From NCBI RefSeq assembly GCF_014642915.1, contig NZ_BMJE01000001.1:186001-250000 (forward strand): 64,000 nt of DNA, in the 5' to 3' direction. Both the position numbers and the translations under genes were made by a program. Shown here piece after piece: positions 26,253 through 37,005 of the stretch. The notes beneath the pieces were generated by a model. That model ran no database searches and was not told the DNA's origin. It was given only the letters and a program-made list of their open reading frames with translations. The stretch comes from Flavobacterium suaedae. Lineage in GTDB: Bacteria; Bacteroidota; Bacteroidia; Flavobacteriales; Flavobacteriaceae. Each line of letters starts with the position of its first letter. Within the stretch, counting starts at the first letter, position 1.

Positions 26253-29084
26253 CTAAGATAGTTCTTTTTTAAGAAATTTAGCGGTATAACTTTTTTTGTC
26301 TTTTGCTACTTCCTCCGGTGTTCCTTTTGCAACAAGCTTCCCGCCGCCTTTACCACCTTCGTAGCCAATATCAATTATATAATCAGCCAGTTTAATAACA
26401 TCTAAGTTATGCTCTATAATAAGTACTGTGTTCCCTTTATTAACCAGCTTGTTAATTACTTCCATTAATACTCTAATATCTTCAAAATGAAGCCCTGTAG
26501 TAGGCTCATCAAGAATATAAAAAGTATTACCGGTATCTCTTTTAGAAAGTTCCGAAGCGAGTTTTATACGCTGGGCTTCTCCTCCTGAAAGCGTAGTACT
26601 TTGTTGTCCTAGCGTAATATAACCTAAACCAACATCTTGTATGGTTTTTATTTTACGATATATTTTCGGGATGTTTTCAAAGAATACTACAGCTTCGTCT
26701 ACCGTCATTTCCAAGACATCCGATATAGATTTTCCTTTATAGCGAATTTCCAGCGTTTCACGGTTAAAGCGTTTTCCTTGGCAGGTTTCGCACTCTACAT
26801 ACACATCGGGAAGGAAATTCATTTCAATAACACGAAGTCCCGAACCTTCACAGGTTTCACAACGTCCGCCTTTCACATTAAAACTAAATCTACCCGGTTT
26901 GTACCCGCGAATCATAGCTTCGGGTGTTTGTGTAAATAAACTGCGTATTTCACTGAAAACACCTGTATAAGTAGCAGGGTTAGAGCGTGGTGTACGCCCA
27001 ATAGGCGATTGGTCAATATCAATAACCTTATCAATATGTTCCAGCCCTTTAATACTTTTATAAGGCTGTGGTTTTTTAACCGCATTAAAAAAGTGTGCGT
27101 TTAAAATAGGGTAGAGGGTTTCATTGATCAGCGTACTCTTACCGCTACCTGAAACACCTGTAACACATATTAGTTTACCTAATGGGAACTCAACCGATAC
27201 ATTTTTTAGGTTATTACCTGTAGCACCGGTTAGTTTTATAATATGTCCGTTACCCTCTCTGCGTTTTTTAGGTATTTCAATTTCTTTTTCACCGTTTAGG
27301 TAAGCAGCGGTAAGTGTATGTTCTTTAAGTAATTGTTTTGGCGTTCCTTTACTAACTATTTGCCCACCAAATCGACCCGCAGCAGGACCTATATCAATAA
27401 CATAATCGGCACATTCTATCATGTCTTTATCGTGTTCTACCACAATAACCGAATTCCCTATATCTCTTAACTGTTCTAAAGAGTGAATTAATTTCTCATT
27501 ATCACGTTGGTGTAACCCTATACTTGGTTCATCTAATATATATAGTACTCCAACCAATTGCGAACCTATTTGTGTTGCCAACCTTATACGTTGTGCTTCA
27601 CCACCCGAAAGCGAGCGTGAACTTCTGTTTAATGATAGATAGGTAAGCCCTACATCTACTAAAAAGCCGAGTCTTGCGCTAATTTCCTTTACAATTTCGG
27701 TTGCTATAGCCTTTTGCTTTTCCGAAAGTTCTTTATCAATATTGTCAAACCAGTTGTGCAAGTCTGTAATATCCATTTCGGCAAGTTCAGCAATGTTGAG
27801 ACCGTTTACTTTAAAGTAAAGCGATTCTTTTCTTAATCTACTGCCGTTACATTCGGGACAAGCTACCTCATCCATAAACTCCTTTGCCCAGCGTTTAATG
27901 GAGGTACTGCTGTTTTCGTTATACTGATTTTTTATAAAGCTGGCTATACCCTCAAAATCAATTTTGTATTCCCTGCTAACACCAAGCGTTTTAGATGATA
28001 CGGTAAACTTTTCTTTACCACCGTTTAAAATCATATCCATTGCCTTTTCAGGAATATCCTCTATAGCGTCAGTCAGTTTAAACCCGAATTTCTCTCCAAT
28101 AGCTTCAATTTGCTTAAATATCCAAGAGTTTTTATAATCTCCCAGTGGCGCAAATCCCCCTTTTTTAATAGTAAGTTTTGGGTTGGGTATTATTTTAGAA
28201 AGGTTAATCTCGTTTACTTTACCAAGACCATTACAATTTGGGCAAGCACCTTTTGGTGAGTTAAACGAAAATGTATTCGGCTCAGGGTTAGGGTACGATA
28301 TTCCTGTGGTTGGGCACATAAGGCTACGGCTGTAATAGCGCATTTCATTAGTCTCATGTTCAATCACCATCATAACATCATCCCCGTGATACATAGCAGT
28401 TTTAATACTTTCTGCTAAACGCTTCTCTGTATCCTCCGATGTATCAACAGCCATACGGTCTATAACCGTTTCTATATCGTGGGTTTTGTAACGGTCAACT
28501 TTCATTCCGCTTTCTATTTCACGAATTTCGCCATCAACACGAACTCTTAAAAACCCTTGTTTTGATATTTGTTCGAAAAGTTCACGGTAATGTCCTTTTC
28601 GCGAACGAATTACAGGAGCCAGTATAGTAATGCGCTTACCGTTAAATTTTTCAATGATAAGATCACGAATCTGGTCGTCGCTGTAGCTTACCATTTTTTC
28701 GCCTGTTTCGTAACTGTAGGCATCAGCAGCACGGGCGTAAAGCAGACGCAAAAAGTCATATATCTCGGTGATAGTTCCTACGGTAGAACGTGGGCTTTTA
28801 CTGGTTGTTTTTTGTTCTATAGCAATAACCGGTGATAGCCCGTCTATTTTATCTACATCGGGGCGTTCCAGCCCACCCAAAAACTGACGCGCATAAGCCG
28901 AAAAAGTTTCTATATAACGGCGTTGCCCTTCGGCGTAAATGGTATCGAAAGCTAAGGATGATTTTCCCGAACCGGAAAGACCGGTAATTACCACGAGTTT
29001 TTCGCGGGGTATGGTAACATCTATATTTTTAAGGTTGTGGGCGCGTGCGCCTAACACTTCAATCGTATCTTCGTTATTCAGCAT
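26253..29084 (-). CDS. uvrA: Excinuclease ABC subunit A
   Basis: A 943-aa DNA-damage recognition ATPase of nucleotide excision repair, working with UvrB and UvrC. It has two ABC ATPase modules: Walker [10 protein letters not shown] (residues 35-43) and GVSGSGKST in the second half, with signatures [12 protein letters not shown] and [12 protein letters not shown]. Zinc-finger cysteine pairs are present ([37 protein letters not shown]). The longest frame starts with TTG at 29099; the ATG at 29082-29084 ([10 protein letters not shown]) is the natural start. It is divergent from the lipoprotein cassette across 290 nt. Confidence 0.97.
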   Translation of the reverse strand: MLNNEDTIEVLGARAHNLKNIDVTIPREKLVVITGLSGSGKSSLAFDTIYAEGQRRYIETFSAYARQFLGGLERPDVDKIDGLSPVIAIEQKTTSKSPRSTVGTITEIYDFLRLLYARAADAYSYETGEKMVSYSDDQIRDLIIEKFNGKRITILAPVIRSRKGHYRELFEQISKQGFLRVRVDGEIREIESGMKVDRYKTHDIETVIDRMAVDTSEDTEKRLAESIKTAMYHGDDVMMVIEHETNEMRYYSRSLMCPTTGISYPNPEPNTFSFNSPKGACPNCNGLGKVNEINLSKIIPNPKLTIKKGGFAPLGDYKNSWIFKQIEAIGEKFGFKLTDAIEDIPEKAMDMILNGGKEKFTVSSKTLGVSREYKIDFEGIASFIKNQYNENSSTSIKRWAKEFMDEVACPECNGSRLRKESLYFKVNGLNIAELAEMDITDLHNWFDNIDKELSEKQKAIATEIVKEISARLGFLVDVGLTYLSLNRSSRSLSGGEAQRIRLATQIGSQLVGVLYILDEPSIGLHQRDNEKLIHSLEQLRDIGNSVIVVEHDKDMIECADYVIDIGPAAGRFGGQIVSKGTPKQLLKEHTLTAAYLNGEKEIEIPKKRREGNGHIIKLTGATGNNLKNVSVEFPLGKLICVTGVSGSGKSTLINETLYPILNAHFFNAVKKPQPYKSIKGLEHIDKVIDIDQSPIGRTPRSNPATYTGVFSEIRSLFTQTPEAMIRGYKPGRFSFNVKGGRCETCEGSGLRVIEMNFLPDVYVECETCQGKRFNRETLEIRYKGKSISDVLEMTVDEAVVFFENIPKIYRKIKTIQDVGLGYITLGQQSTTLSGGEAQRIKLASELSKRDTGNTFYILDEPTTGLHFEDIRVLMEVINKLVNKGNTVLIIEHNLDVIKLADYIIDIGYEGGKGGGKLVAKGTPEEVAKDKKSYTAKFLKKELS

Positions 29085-29374
29085 AGCATTTTTGTGCAAA
29101 ACGCAAATTTACTGATTTTTATGGAGAATAAAGAGGTAAGTGAATTGCAATGTATTGTTAAAATAGAAATATAATATTATACTATTAGTTTACTTAAGTT
29201 GTGATTTTTTGATATTTTAACATTAAATTTTACTTTTTAATAAATTAGATAGTTAAAGTATTGATGCCAAGTGTTTTTACCTGTTTTTTGTATAAATATA
29301 TGATATATGTTTGTTTTATCATTTTGTAGCTACAATGATATTTTTTTTAATTTTTAATAAAAAACTAATTAATT
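29085..29374. other. 290-nt AT-rich divergent intergenic region
   Basis: Very AT-rich sequence between uvrA and the lipoprotein gene, without a plausible gene. It holds a promoter-like pair, TTTG (29287-29290) and TATGTTTG (29306-29313), for the rightward cassette. A short ATG frame at 29121 (16 codons) looks random. Confidence 0.6.
29287..29313 (+). promoter_or_regulatory. Candidate promoter of the Cys-rich lipoprotein gene
   Basis: TTTG at 29287-29290 and TATGTTTG (TAnnTTTG) at 29306-29313, 15 nt apart, slightly shorter than the usual Bacteroidota spacing. The ATG follows 61 nt downstream of the -7 box. Confidence 0.4.
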
Positions 29375-30004
29375 ATGAAACAAATAAAGTATTATACATT
29401 AGGATTGTTAAGTGTAGCATTATTAACTGTAGGTTTATATTCCTGCAGTAATGAAGATAATAGTGATATCCAAAATAATGAAGCAAGTAAAACTGTCTGG
29501 AATAAATCAAATGATGATGTTAGAGGAGGTCTGGTAGCAAAAATTGAAAACGGTGTTGCTGTGGCTTTATATGATGAGAAAGAAGCAAAAGATTTACTAG
29601 TAGATAGTGGTACTTTTACTGATGTTGAAAGCATCGAATTAGCATATGGGTTAAATCCTGATACAAATCAGTATGAAGCATTCGTAACTCTTATTGCCAC
29701 AGAGGCATCTACTTCTATGGTGGTGGGTATAGTAGCAGATTTAACTATAGAAGGAGATAAATTAATTATTCCAAACCCTGAAACGGAATATCAAGCTTTT
29801 GCTAAACACTCATGTACTCCAAAAAATTGCAGTTGGTGTCAGTTTGACAGAAGTTGGTTTTTGGGAAGAATAAAGGGGTGTGATTGCAATAGAGCTGCTG
29901 AGGAAGGTAAGCCATCTTCATGTTTGCATGGGTTAAATAGTGGTCCTGCGCCTGGTTTACCTGAATTAGTAAGTACTTTAACTAAACTAGCTGCAGGAAT
30001 TTAG
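29375..30004 (+). CDS. Lipoprotein with Cys-rich C-terminal module
   Basis: A 209-aa protein. The signal peptide ends in a lipobox (VGLYSC, C24). Residues about 45-140 form an acidic, beta-rich middle region. After residue 145 comes a compact Cys-rich module with the spacing C-x4-C-x2-C-x13-C-x1-C-x11-C (CTPKNCSWC ... GCDCNRAAEEG ... SSC), followed by a Gly/Pro-rich stretch and a hydrophobic tail (PELVSTLTKLAAGI). Six cysteines could form three disulfides or bind metal. I recognise no family. It precedes genes for a LolA-like protein and a TlpA-like thioredoxin, but a strong terminator lies 15 nt after its stop. The local sequence is more AT-rich than its neighbours. Confidence 0.8.
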   Translation: MKQIKYYTLGLLSVALLTVGLYSCSNEDNSDIQNNEASKTVWNKSNDDVRGGLVAKIENGVAVALYDEKEAKDLLVDSGTFTDVESIELAYGLNPDTNQYEAFVTLIATEASTSMVVGIVADLTIEGDKLIIPNPETEYQAFAKHSCTPKNCSWCQFDRSWFLGRIKGCDCNRAAEEGKPSSCLHGLNSGPAPGLPELVSTLTKLAAGI

Positions 30005-30018
30005 AAGTTAAATTATTA

Positions 30019-30057
30019 AAGTCCTAATATAGTTTTTACTATATTAGGACTTCATTT
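30019..30057 (+). terminator. Strong terminator after the Cys-rich lipoprotein gene
   Basis: 30019-30033 and 30038-30052 are exact reverse complements (15 bp) around a TTTT loop, followed by cattttt. It separates the lipoprotein gene from the next gene, whose ATG is only 20 nt further on. Confidence 0.85.
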
Positions 30058-30071
30058 TTCAACTAAAAATT

Positions 30072-30878
30072 ATGAAAATTAAATGCCTATTTCTTAAAAT
30101 GGGATGTTTACTTACTTTATTAAACACATATAGTAATTATGCACAACTTCCTGTAAAAGAGACATTAAAAGTCTTGCAAAAAATGGATGAGTCTTTGCTT
30201 AATATCAATACTGTTGTCTATAAAATAGATTATAAAAAGAAATTTCTGTCAAGTAGAGATACTGTTCATACCATAGCTGTTTGCTCACTTTATATAGCAC
30301 CAAAAGATAAAATGAAAGCATACAATATTGTAGATTTATTGGTAGAAAATAGTTATGGGCATAGGCGATATGATGGAAAAAGGGCTTTTTTAAAGTATCA
30401 TAGTGTTGATTCTTTGACTAAAGATGTTGAACCGCAGATATATAAAAGAAGAAGAGTAAGACATGCAGTGGTAGAGGGCTATAAGGATTTATTATTAAGT
30501 GAATATCTGCCACGTGAGAAATCTCCACACAAGTATAAGCTAAATGATGAAAACGAAGGGAGAATTGAAAATTTCACCCTCACAGAAGATATATTAAATG
30601 GTACTCCTGTTTATCTGCTGACTATAAATTTTAAAGATCAAGATGGTATAAAGGATAATGTTGAAAAGCATTATATTAGGAAATCAGATTATTTACCTAT
30701 CGCTTACTATTCTTATATGTGGTGGGAGACTATGGTTCAATATAGGTATTATGAGGTAGATTATTTAGCTATAAACCCTGATATTTCATTAGATGAATTT
30801 AAAGTTGATAAAAATGAAACTATTAATGCAGAAGAGCGTTATAGTACTTTAATGGAGAAACTTAAGAGTGAAGAATAG
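30072..30878 (+). CDS. Exported LolA-like protein, partner of TlpA-like protein
   Basis: A 268-aa protein with an N-terminal signal peptide ending near NYAQ. The mature part begins with a helix (LKVLQKMDESLLNINTVVYK), followed by alternating strands with charged turns, SLYIAPKDKMKAY, RRYDGKRAFLKYHSV and HYIRKSDYLPIAYYSY. This arrangement resembles the LolA/LolB-like domain that in many Bacteroidota proteins sits N-terminal to a TlpA thioredoxin domain. Here the thioredoxin is a separate gene 22 nt downstream. The binding partner or substrate is unknown. It may be read through from, or have a promoter overlapping, the terminator just before it. Confidence 0.65.
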   Translation: MKIKCLFLKMGCLLTLLNTYSNYAQLPVKETLKVLQKMDESLLNINTVVYKIDYKKKFLSSRDTVHTIAVCSLYIAPKDKMKAYNIVDLLVENSYGHRRYDGKRAFLKYHSVDSLTKDVEPQIYKRRRVRHAVVEGYKDLLLSEYLPREKSPHKYKLNDENEGRIENFTLTEDILNGTPVYLLTINFKDQDGIKDNVEKHYIRKSDYLPIAYYSYMWWETMVQYRYYEVDYLAINPDISLDEFKVDKNETINAEERYSTLMEKLKSEE

Positions 30879-30900
30879 CAATTTTAAAAATGGATAAATT

Positions 30901-31410
30901 ATGAAAAATAGCTATACTATTATTGTGTTTTGTTTTTTAATAGTAATTTTTAGTTTAAACAGTAGTAATGCTCAAACTAATGAAAAAGAAATAAGTTTAC
31001 CTGATTTAGAATTAAAATTACATAATGATGAGGTGTTAAATCTTAGTGAACTAAAAGGCAAAGTAGTATTACTTGATTTTTGGTACAGAGGCTGCGCTCC
31101 ATGTTTAGAGGCTATGCCAGAACTGATTAAGTTACAGAAAGAGTTTAAAGATGATTTGGTTATAATTGGTATAAATAAATTTGATTTTAAAGAGGATATT
31201 GTTGCTTATTTTGAATATAAAAAAACGAATTATCCATCTACATATAAAGTTCAAAAAGATATTGATAAATATTTAAATATTACAGTAGAAGGTTACCCTA
31301 CTGTTGTTCTTTACGATAAGGAAGGAAATATGATTAAAAAGGATTTTGGTTATAGTAAAGGAAGAATGCGTTCTTTATATAAAGCAATTAAAAGAGCTGT
31401 AAAGCGATAA
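30901..31410 (+). CDS. TlpA-like periplasmic thiol-disulfide oxidoreductase
   Basis: A 169-aa protein with an N-terminal signal peptide ending near SNAQ and no lipobox at its end, so it is probably a soluble periplasmic protein. The thioredoxin-fold active site is C65-A-P-C68 (FWYRGCAPCLEAMPEL), with the cis-proline in VEGYPTVVLYDKEG. A proline inside CxPC-type sites is usual for TlpA/ResA-like reductases. It presumably reduces disulfides of exported proteins; the Cys-rich lipoprotein encoded two genes upstream is an obvious candidate partner (inference from position). The C-terminal helix is very basic. Confidence 0.88.
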   Translation: MKNSYTIIVFCFLIVIFSLNSSNAQTNEKEISLPDLELKLHNDEVLNLSELKGKVVLLDFWYRGCAPCLEAMPELIKLQKEFKDDLVIIGINKFDFKEDIVAYFEYKKTNYPSTYKVQKDIDKYLNITVEGYPTVVLYDKEGNMIKKDFGYSKGRMRSLYKAIKRAVKR

Positions 31411-31496
31411 TTGTTGAGCTTAAAGCGAACTTTAATTAAGTCTTAACGCAAGTAAAAAAATGTCTTCTTTATCTTTAAAGTTAAATAAACATAACT

Positions 31497-31709
31497 ATGG
31501 CTTATAAAGAAACTGATACAGTAGAATGGAATTGGGGTAATGGTACAGGTACGGGAAAAATAAAAAAAGTGTATACCCAAAAAATAACAAAAACTATTAA
31601 GGATACTGAAGTTACCCGAAACGCCAGTGAAGACAGCCCAGCTTACCTTATAGAGCAAGAGGATGGCGATAAAGTTTTAAAAGGGCATGACGAATTAAAA
31701 AAGAAATAG
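31497..31709 (+). CDS. DUF2945 small beta-barrel (TUDOR-like) protein
   Basis: A 70-aa soluble protein with the DUF2945 pattern: VEWNWGNGTGTGKIKKVYTQK, TIKDTEVTRNASEDSPAYLI and a C-terminal LKGHDEL. The family is predicted to adopt a small TUDOR-like barrel and is common in bacteria under stress-response annotation; its role is unknown. It is probably monocistronic, with 86 nt before it and a bidirectional terminator 9 nt after its stop. Confidence 0.88.
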   Translation: MAYKETDTVEWNWGNGTGTGKIKKVYTQKITKTIKDTEVTRNASEDSPAYLIEQEDGDKVLKGHDELKKK

Positions 31710-31718
31710 TTTCTATAA

Positions 31719-31759
31719 TAATAAAAAAAGCATTTCATAATGAAATGCTTTTTTTATTA
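31719..31759. terminator. Bidirectional terminator, 19-bp perfect stem
   Basis: 31719-31737 and 31741-31759 are exact reverse complements around a taa loop, between the convergent DUF2945 (stop 31709) and aldo/keto reductase (stop 31768) genes. Confidence 0.9.
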
Positions 31760-31767
31760 AAGTGTTT

Positions 31768-32778
31768 TTATCTCCCGTATGCCTGGCGTTCTACCATCCA
31801 TTGCGGGTATTCGGTCGTTAACTTGCTTACTTCATCAATACGTTGCAGTTCTTCTTTGCTTAGTTCTATTTCTGTAGATTTTAAGTTGTCGTTTAACTGG
31901 TTAATGTTTTTCGCTCCTATAATAGTACTGCTAATACCCGGCTGCATTCGTACCCATGCTAAAGCTATTTGTGCTGCCGATGCATTTTTTTGTTTACCTA
32001 TTTGGGTTATTATATCAATAATATCGTACCCTTTATCCTTATTAACAGGAGGGAAGTCAAAGTTTGCACGACGGCCTTCTGCATTTTCATTATTGCGAGT
32101 GTATTTCCCTGAAAGGAACCCTCCTGCTAACGGGCTCCAAGGCATAATGCTTAAGTTCTGGTCTTGTGCCAGGGGCATTATTTCACGTTCAATATCTCTG
32201 CCTGATAACGAGTAGTAATACTGCATACCTACAAATTTATGCCAGCCGTTCTTTTCTGCTATTCCCTGTGCTTTCATAACCATCCATGCCGGCCAGTTAC
32301 AAACGGCTACATAGCGTACTTTACCTGACTGTACTACATCATTAAGTGTACGCATTATTTCTTCAACGGGAGTACGCGGGTCTACACCGTGAACATATAA
32401 TATATCAATATTGTCCAGTTGTAAACGCTTAAGGCTTTCATCAACCGAGTAGAATATATGGTAGCGCGAAAGCCCTTGCTCATTTGGTCCTTCACCCATT
32501 GTGCCTCTAACTTTTGTAGCAATAACTAAATCATTTCGGTTTACACCTAAATCTTTTAATGATTGCCCTAACAGTGTTTCTGACTCTCCCATAGAGTAAA
32601 TATTGGCAGTATCAATAAAATTAATACCCGAATCAATTACTGTTTTCATTAATTCGTTAACACCGTCTTGCTGAACGCCTGCAATTGCGCTCCATATACC
32701 TTTGTCGCCAAAAGTCATAGTCCCGAAACATAATTCCGAAACAAGCAGCCCTGTGTTGCTTAAATAATTGTAATTCAT
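31768..32778 (-). CDS. Aldo/keto reductase
   Basis: A 336-aa NADPH-dependent TIM-barrel oxidoreductase. Tetrad regions are visible: the aspartate and tyrosine in FIDTANIYSMGESE, the lysine in LVIATKV, and the histidine in ILYVHGVDP. The C-terminal IIGAKNINQLNDNL is the phosphate-binding region for NADP. It reduces aldehydes or ketones; the natural substrate is not evident. An 8-bp inverted repeat lies 14 nt before the ATG, and a TAAGTTTG box (complement of 32845-32852) lies 66 nt before it, so regulation by a repressor is plausible. Confidence 0.92.
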   Translation of the reverse strand: MNYNYLSNTGLLVSELCFGTMTFGDKGIWSAIAGVQQDGVNELMKTVIDSGINFIDTANIYSMGESETLLGQSLKDLGVNRNDLVIATKVRGTMGEGPNEQGLSRYHIFYSVDESLKRLQLDNIDILYVHGVDPRTPVEEIMRTLNDVVQSGKVRYVAVCNWPAWMVMKAQGIAEKNGWHKFVGMQYYYSLSGRDIEREIMPLAQDQNLSIMPWSPLAGGFLSGKYTRNNENAEGRRANFDFPPVNKDKGYDIIDIITQIGKQKNASAAQIALAWVRMQPGISSTIIGAKNINQLNDNLKSTEIELSKEELQRIDEVSKLTTEYPQWMVERQAYGR

Positions 32779-32791
32779 AGTAGTATTGTTG

Positions 32792-32810
32792 ATTTTGTTT
32801 ACAACAAAAT
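32792..32810. promoter_or_regulatory. Palindromic operator-like site before aldo/keto reductase
   Basis: attttgtt (32792-32799), a 3-nt spacer, then aacaaaat (32803-32810): a perfect 8-bp inverted repeat between the candidate -7 box and the start codon. The size suits a dimeric repressor; the regulator is unknown. Confidence 0.5.
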
Positions 32811-32844
32811 TAACAGATTATGGAGCTAATCAGGTTGCGCGAAT

Positions 32845-32852
32845 CAAACTTA
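32845..32852 (-). promoter_or_regulatory. Candidate -7 box for aldo/keto reductase
   Basis: The complement reads TAAGTTTG, an exact TAnnTTTG match. A TTTG occurs 13 nt further upstream, closer than usual for a -33 element. Confidence 0.4.
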
Positions 32853-32914
32853 AAATTGCAAAATTCAAACAATAGAACTGTAGTTTTAGTTAAAGTTTGT
32901 TAAAGCGAAAATAG

Positions 32915-34624
<1,710 letters not shown>

Positions 34625-34630
34625 TAATAT

Positions 34631-34663
34631 AAAATCCCGCAATATTTATTGCGGGATTTTTTT
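34631..34663. terminator. Terminator after ABC-F gene
   Basis: aaaatcccgcaata (34631-34644) pairs exactly with tattgcgggatttt (34647-34660), 14 bp, then a T run. It may also serve the small minus-strand lipoprotein gene, which ends at 34687. Confidence 0.88.
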
Positions 34664-34686
34664 ATAGGTTAAATACTCTCTGTTTA

Positions 34687-34854
34687 TTACTTTCTAACTT
34701 TATATACAAGCCATAGCACTAATGCTATTATGGCTATTACTATAAATATACCAACGCTTATACCGGCTTCAAAAATATCACCGGCTAGTTCACACCCTGC
34801 AAATAAAGGCAATAACATAGAGAGTAAACCAAGTTTTATTATTCTGTTTTGCAT
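34687..34854 (-). CDS. Small 55-aa lipoprotein with C-terminal TM helix
   Basis: The frame from the ATG at 34852-34854 encodes 55 residues: a signal-like start (MQNRIIKLGLLSMLLPLFAG) ending in a cysteine with a lipobox-like LFAGC, an 8-residue spacer, and one TM helix (VGIFIVIAIIALVLWLVY) with a basic end. The longest frame extends upstream to 34995 but its start is not family-like. Similar small flavobacterial proteins have, as I recall, been wrongly named phosphatidate cytidylyltransferase. The function is unknown. It is divergent from pyrR. Confidence 0.6.
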   Translation of the reverse strand: MQNRIIKLGLLSMLLPLFAGCELAGDIFEAGISVGIFIVIAIIALVLWLVYKVRK

Positions 34855-35038
34855 AATAATTAATTGTTTAAGGTTTGCTATAATAAAGTTAGGATATGTT
34901 ATGGTGTATTTAGTTAAAAATAAACTAATTGTGATAATATTATCCATGTAAGACTTATTATCCACAATAAATTTAAACCTCATTTTTATAAGCACAGTAT
35001 TTTTCTGTAATTTTACAGACTAAACCAATAATGCATTT

Positions 35039-35572
35039 ATGACTCAAAAAGTATTACTTACTGCTAAAGAAGTCAACATCATATTACATCGTTTAGCATG
35101 TCAGTTAATAGAAAATCATCTTGATTTTAAAGAAACTATATTAATAGGATTACAGCCCAGAGGTCGCTTTTTAGCAGAACGTATTAAACAAATTCTGGAG
35201 CAGGATTATAACGTAGACAATGTATTACTTGGTTTTTTAGACATAACTTTTTTCCGTGATGATTTCAGGAGATCAGGAAAACCTTTGGAAGCCAATAAAA
35301 CCCAAATAGACTTTTTAGTTGAAGGTAAAAATGTTGTTTTTATTGATGATGTACTTTATACAGGCAGAAGCATAAGAGCAGCACTTACCGCAATACAATC
35401 TTTCGGCAGACCGTCGTCTATCGAGTTATTAACACTAATAGACCGTCGTTTCAGTCGCCATTTGCCAATTCAGCCTGATTACAGAGGCAGGCAGGTAGAT
35501 GCCATAAGCGACGAAAAGGTAAAAGTAACCTGGAAGGAAAACGAAGGAGAAGACAGCGTTTATTTAATTTAA
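35039..35572 (+). CDS. pyrR: PyrR-like phosphoribosyltransferase
   Basis: A 177-aa phosphoribosyltransferase with the PRPP loop VVFIDDVLYTGRSIRAAL and QPRGRFLAERI. PyrR acts as uracil phosphoribosyltransferase and, in Gram-positive bacteria, as an attenuator of pyr genes. Whether this one binds RNA is unknown; no anti-terminator hairpin was seen in the 27-nt gap to pyrB. It forms a unit with pyrB, which supports a role in pyrimidine metabolism. Confidence 0.92.
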   Translation: MTQKVLLTAKEVNIILHRLACQLIENHLDFKETILIGLQPRGRFLAERIKQILEQDYNVDNVLLGFLDITFFRDDFRRSGKPLEANKTQIDFLVEGKNVVFIDDVLYTGRSIRAALTAIQSFGRPSSIELLTLIDRRFSRHLPIQPDYRGRQVDAISDEKVKVTWKENEGEDSVYLI

Positions 35573-35599
35573 AAAAGCATACAGCAACACAACCATATA

Positions 35600-36529
35600 A
35601 TGAAAGAATTAAGCGTTAATCACCTGTTAGGCATAAAGTATATAACCAAAAATGATATAGATCTTATTTTTGAAACTGCCGACCAGTTTAAAGAAGTAAT
35701 TAACCGCCCTATAAAAAAAGTTCCTTCTCTTAGGGATTTTACTATTGCTAATATATTTTTTGAAAACAGTACCCGTACCAAACTCTCTTTTGAGCTGGCA
35801 CAGAAAAGACTGTCTGCTGATGTTATTGGTTTTTCAGCAGGGCAATCATCAGTAAAAAAAGGAGAAACCTTAATTGATACTGTAAATAACATACTGTCAA
35901 TGAAGGTAGATATGGTGGTAATGCGCCATTCAAGCCCGGGAGCGGCACACTTTTTATCGCAAAATGTAAAAGCAAGTATAGTAAATGCCGGAGATGGTGC
36001 ACATGAACACCCAACACAAGGCTTACTGGATTCTTATACCATTCGTGAGCGATTAGGTAGTACAGAAGGTAAAAAAGTAGTTATAGTGGGCGATATATTA
36101 CATTCGCGTGTTGCGCTGTCTAATATTTATGCTTTACAATTACAGGGAGCAGAGGTTAAAGTTTGTGGTCCTAAAACATTAATACCAAAGTATATTGAAT
36201 CGTTAGGAGTTAAGGTTGAGCCTAATTTACGAAAAGCTTTAGAGTGGTGCGATGTTGCTAATATGTTAAGAGTACAAAATGAAAGGCTTGATGTAAATTA
36301 CTTCCCTTCAACAAGAGAGTATACACAACAATATGGAGTGGATAAAGAACTGCTGGACTCTTTAAATAAAGAAATAGTTATAATGCACCCGGGACCTATA
36401 AACAGGGGGGTAGAAATAACCAGTGACGTTGCAGATTCTCAGCAATCCGTAATATTAGATCAGGTAGAGAACGGAGTGGCAGTACGTATGGCTGTTATAT
36501 ATTTATTAGCTTCTAAAATAAAGCAGTAA
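35600..36529 (+). CDS. pyrB: Aspartate carbamoyltransferase catalytic subunit
   Basis: A 309-aa enzyme of de novo pyrimidine synthesis that joins carbamoyl phosphate and aspartate. The carbamoyl-phosphate loop FFENSTRTKLSFELAQKR is present, with HEHPTQGLLDSY and HPGPINRGVEI. The usual STRTR is STRTK, which is common in this branch. No pyrI regulatory subunit gene is nearby, so it is probably an unregulated trimer. It follows pyrR by 27 nt. Confidence 0.95.
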   Translation: MKELSVNHLLGIKYITKNDIDLIFETADQFKEVINRPIKKVPSLRDFTIANIFFENSTRTKLSFELAQKRLSADVIGFSAGQSSVKKGETLIDTVNNILSMKVDMVVMRHSSPGAAHFLSQNVKASIVNAGDGAHEHPTQGLLDSYTIRERLGSTEGKKVVIVGDILHSRVALSNIYALQLQGAEVKVCGPKTLIPKYIESLGVKVEPNLRKALEWCDVANMLRVQNERLDVNYFPSTREYTQQYGVDKELLDSLNKEIVIMHPGPINRGVEITSDVADSQQSVILDQVENGVAVRMAVIYLLASKIKQ

Positions 36530-36624
36530 GTAGTATTATTAACTAAATGATATTAAAATTTGGTTAAGCTTATAATTTAAAACTATTTACATTAGTAACT
36601 TAGCTGAAATTAAACAAAATAAAA

Positions 36625-36960
36625 ATGAAAGTAGTAGAAAAAGGAAATACTGTAACTATTAAAAATACTCAGGGAGATATTACTGCTTTTCAGGAAAAGA
36701 TTAATAAAGAATACAACAATAAGTTTAAAGATTATAATATAGTACTTGACCTTTCTCATGACGAGAAGTTGAGTTTAAATCAAATATTATCTTTTTTACC
36801 ATTATCTAATAAACACCGTAAAGCAAAAAAATCATTTGTATTGGTTATTAGTGATTTTGACTATAATGACGCTCCGGAAGAAATGGTAATAGTGCCTACA
36901 GTACTTGAGGCACACGATATTATACAAATGGAGGAAATTGAGCGTGATTTAGGTTTTTAG
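36625..36960 (+). CDS. STAS-like small protein upstream of rnz
   Basis: A 111-aa soluble protein. Its layout (VVEKGNTVTIKN, a helix with IVLDLSHDEKLSLNQILSFL, then SFVLVISDFDYN and VPTVLEAHDIIQMEE) follows the alternating beta-alpha order of STAS anti-sigma antagonist domains. A phosphorylatable serine in the usual DxSG position is not obvious (LDLSHDE). It is conserved upstream of ribonuclease Z in flavobacteria and has, as I recall, sometimes been given that name by transfer. Its gap to rnz is 45 nt. Confidence 0.7.
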   Translation: MKVVEKGNTVTIKNTQGDITAFQEKINKEYNNKFKDYNIVLDLSHDEKLSLNQILSFLPLSNKHRKAKKSFVLVISDFDYNDAPEEMVIVPTVLEAHDIIQMEEIERDLGF

Positions 36961-37005
36961 GTCCTAAATATAAATATACCTTTCTCCACCAATTAACGAG
37001 AAATA

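Noticed and set aside
28569..28835. Plus-strand frames inside uvrA (also 26637-26939)
   Set aside because: They are shadows of uvrA, which has full ABC and zinc-finger motifs on the minus strand.
32820..32900. 27-codon ATG frame in the aldo/keto reductase to ABC-F gap
   Set aside because: No ribosome site, no terminator and low-complexity composition; it overlaps the candidate promoter of the divergent gene.
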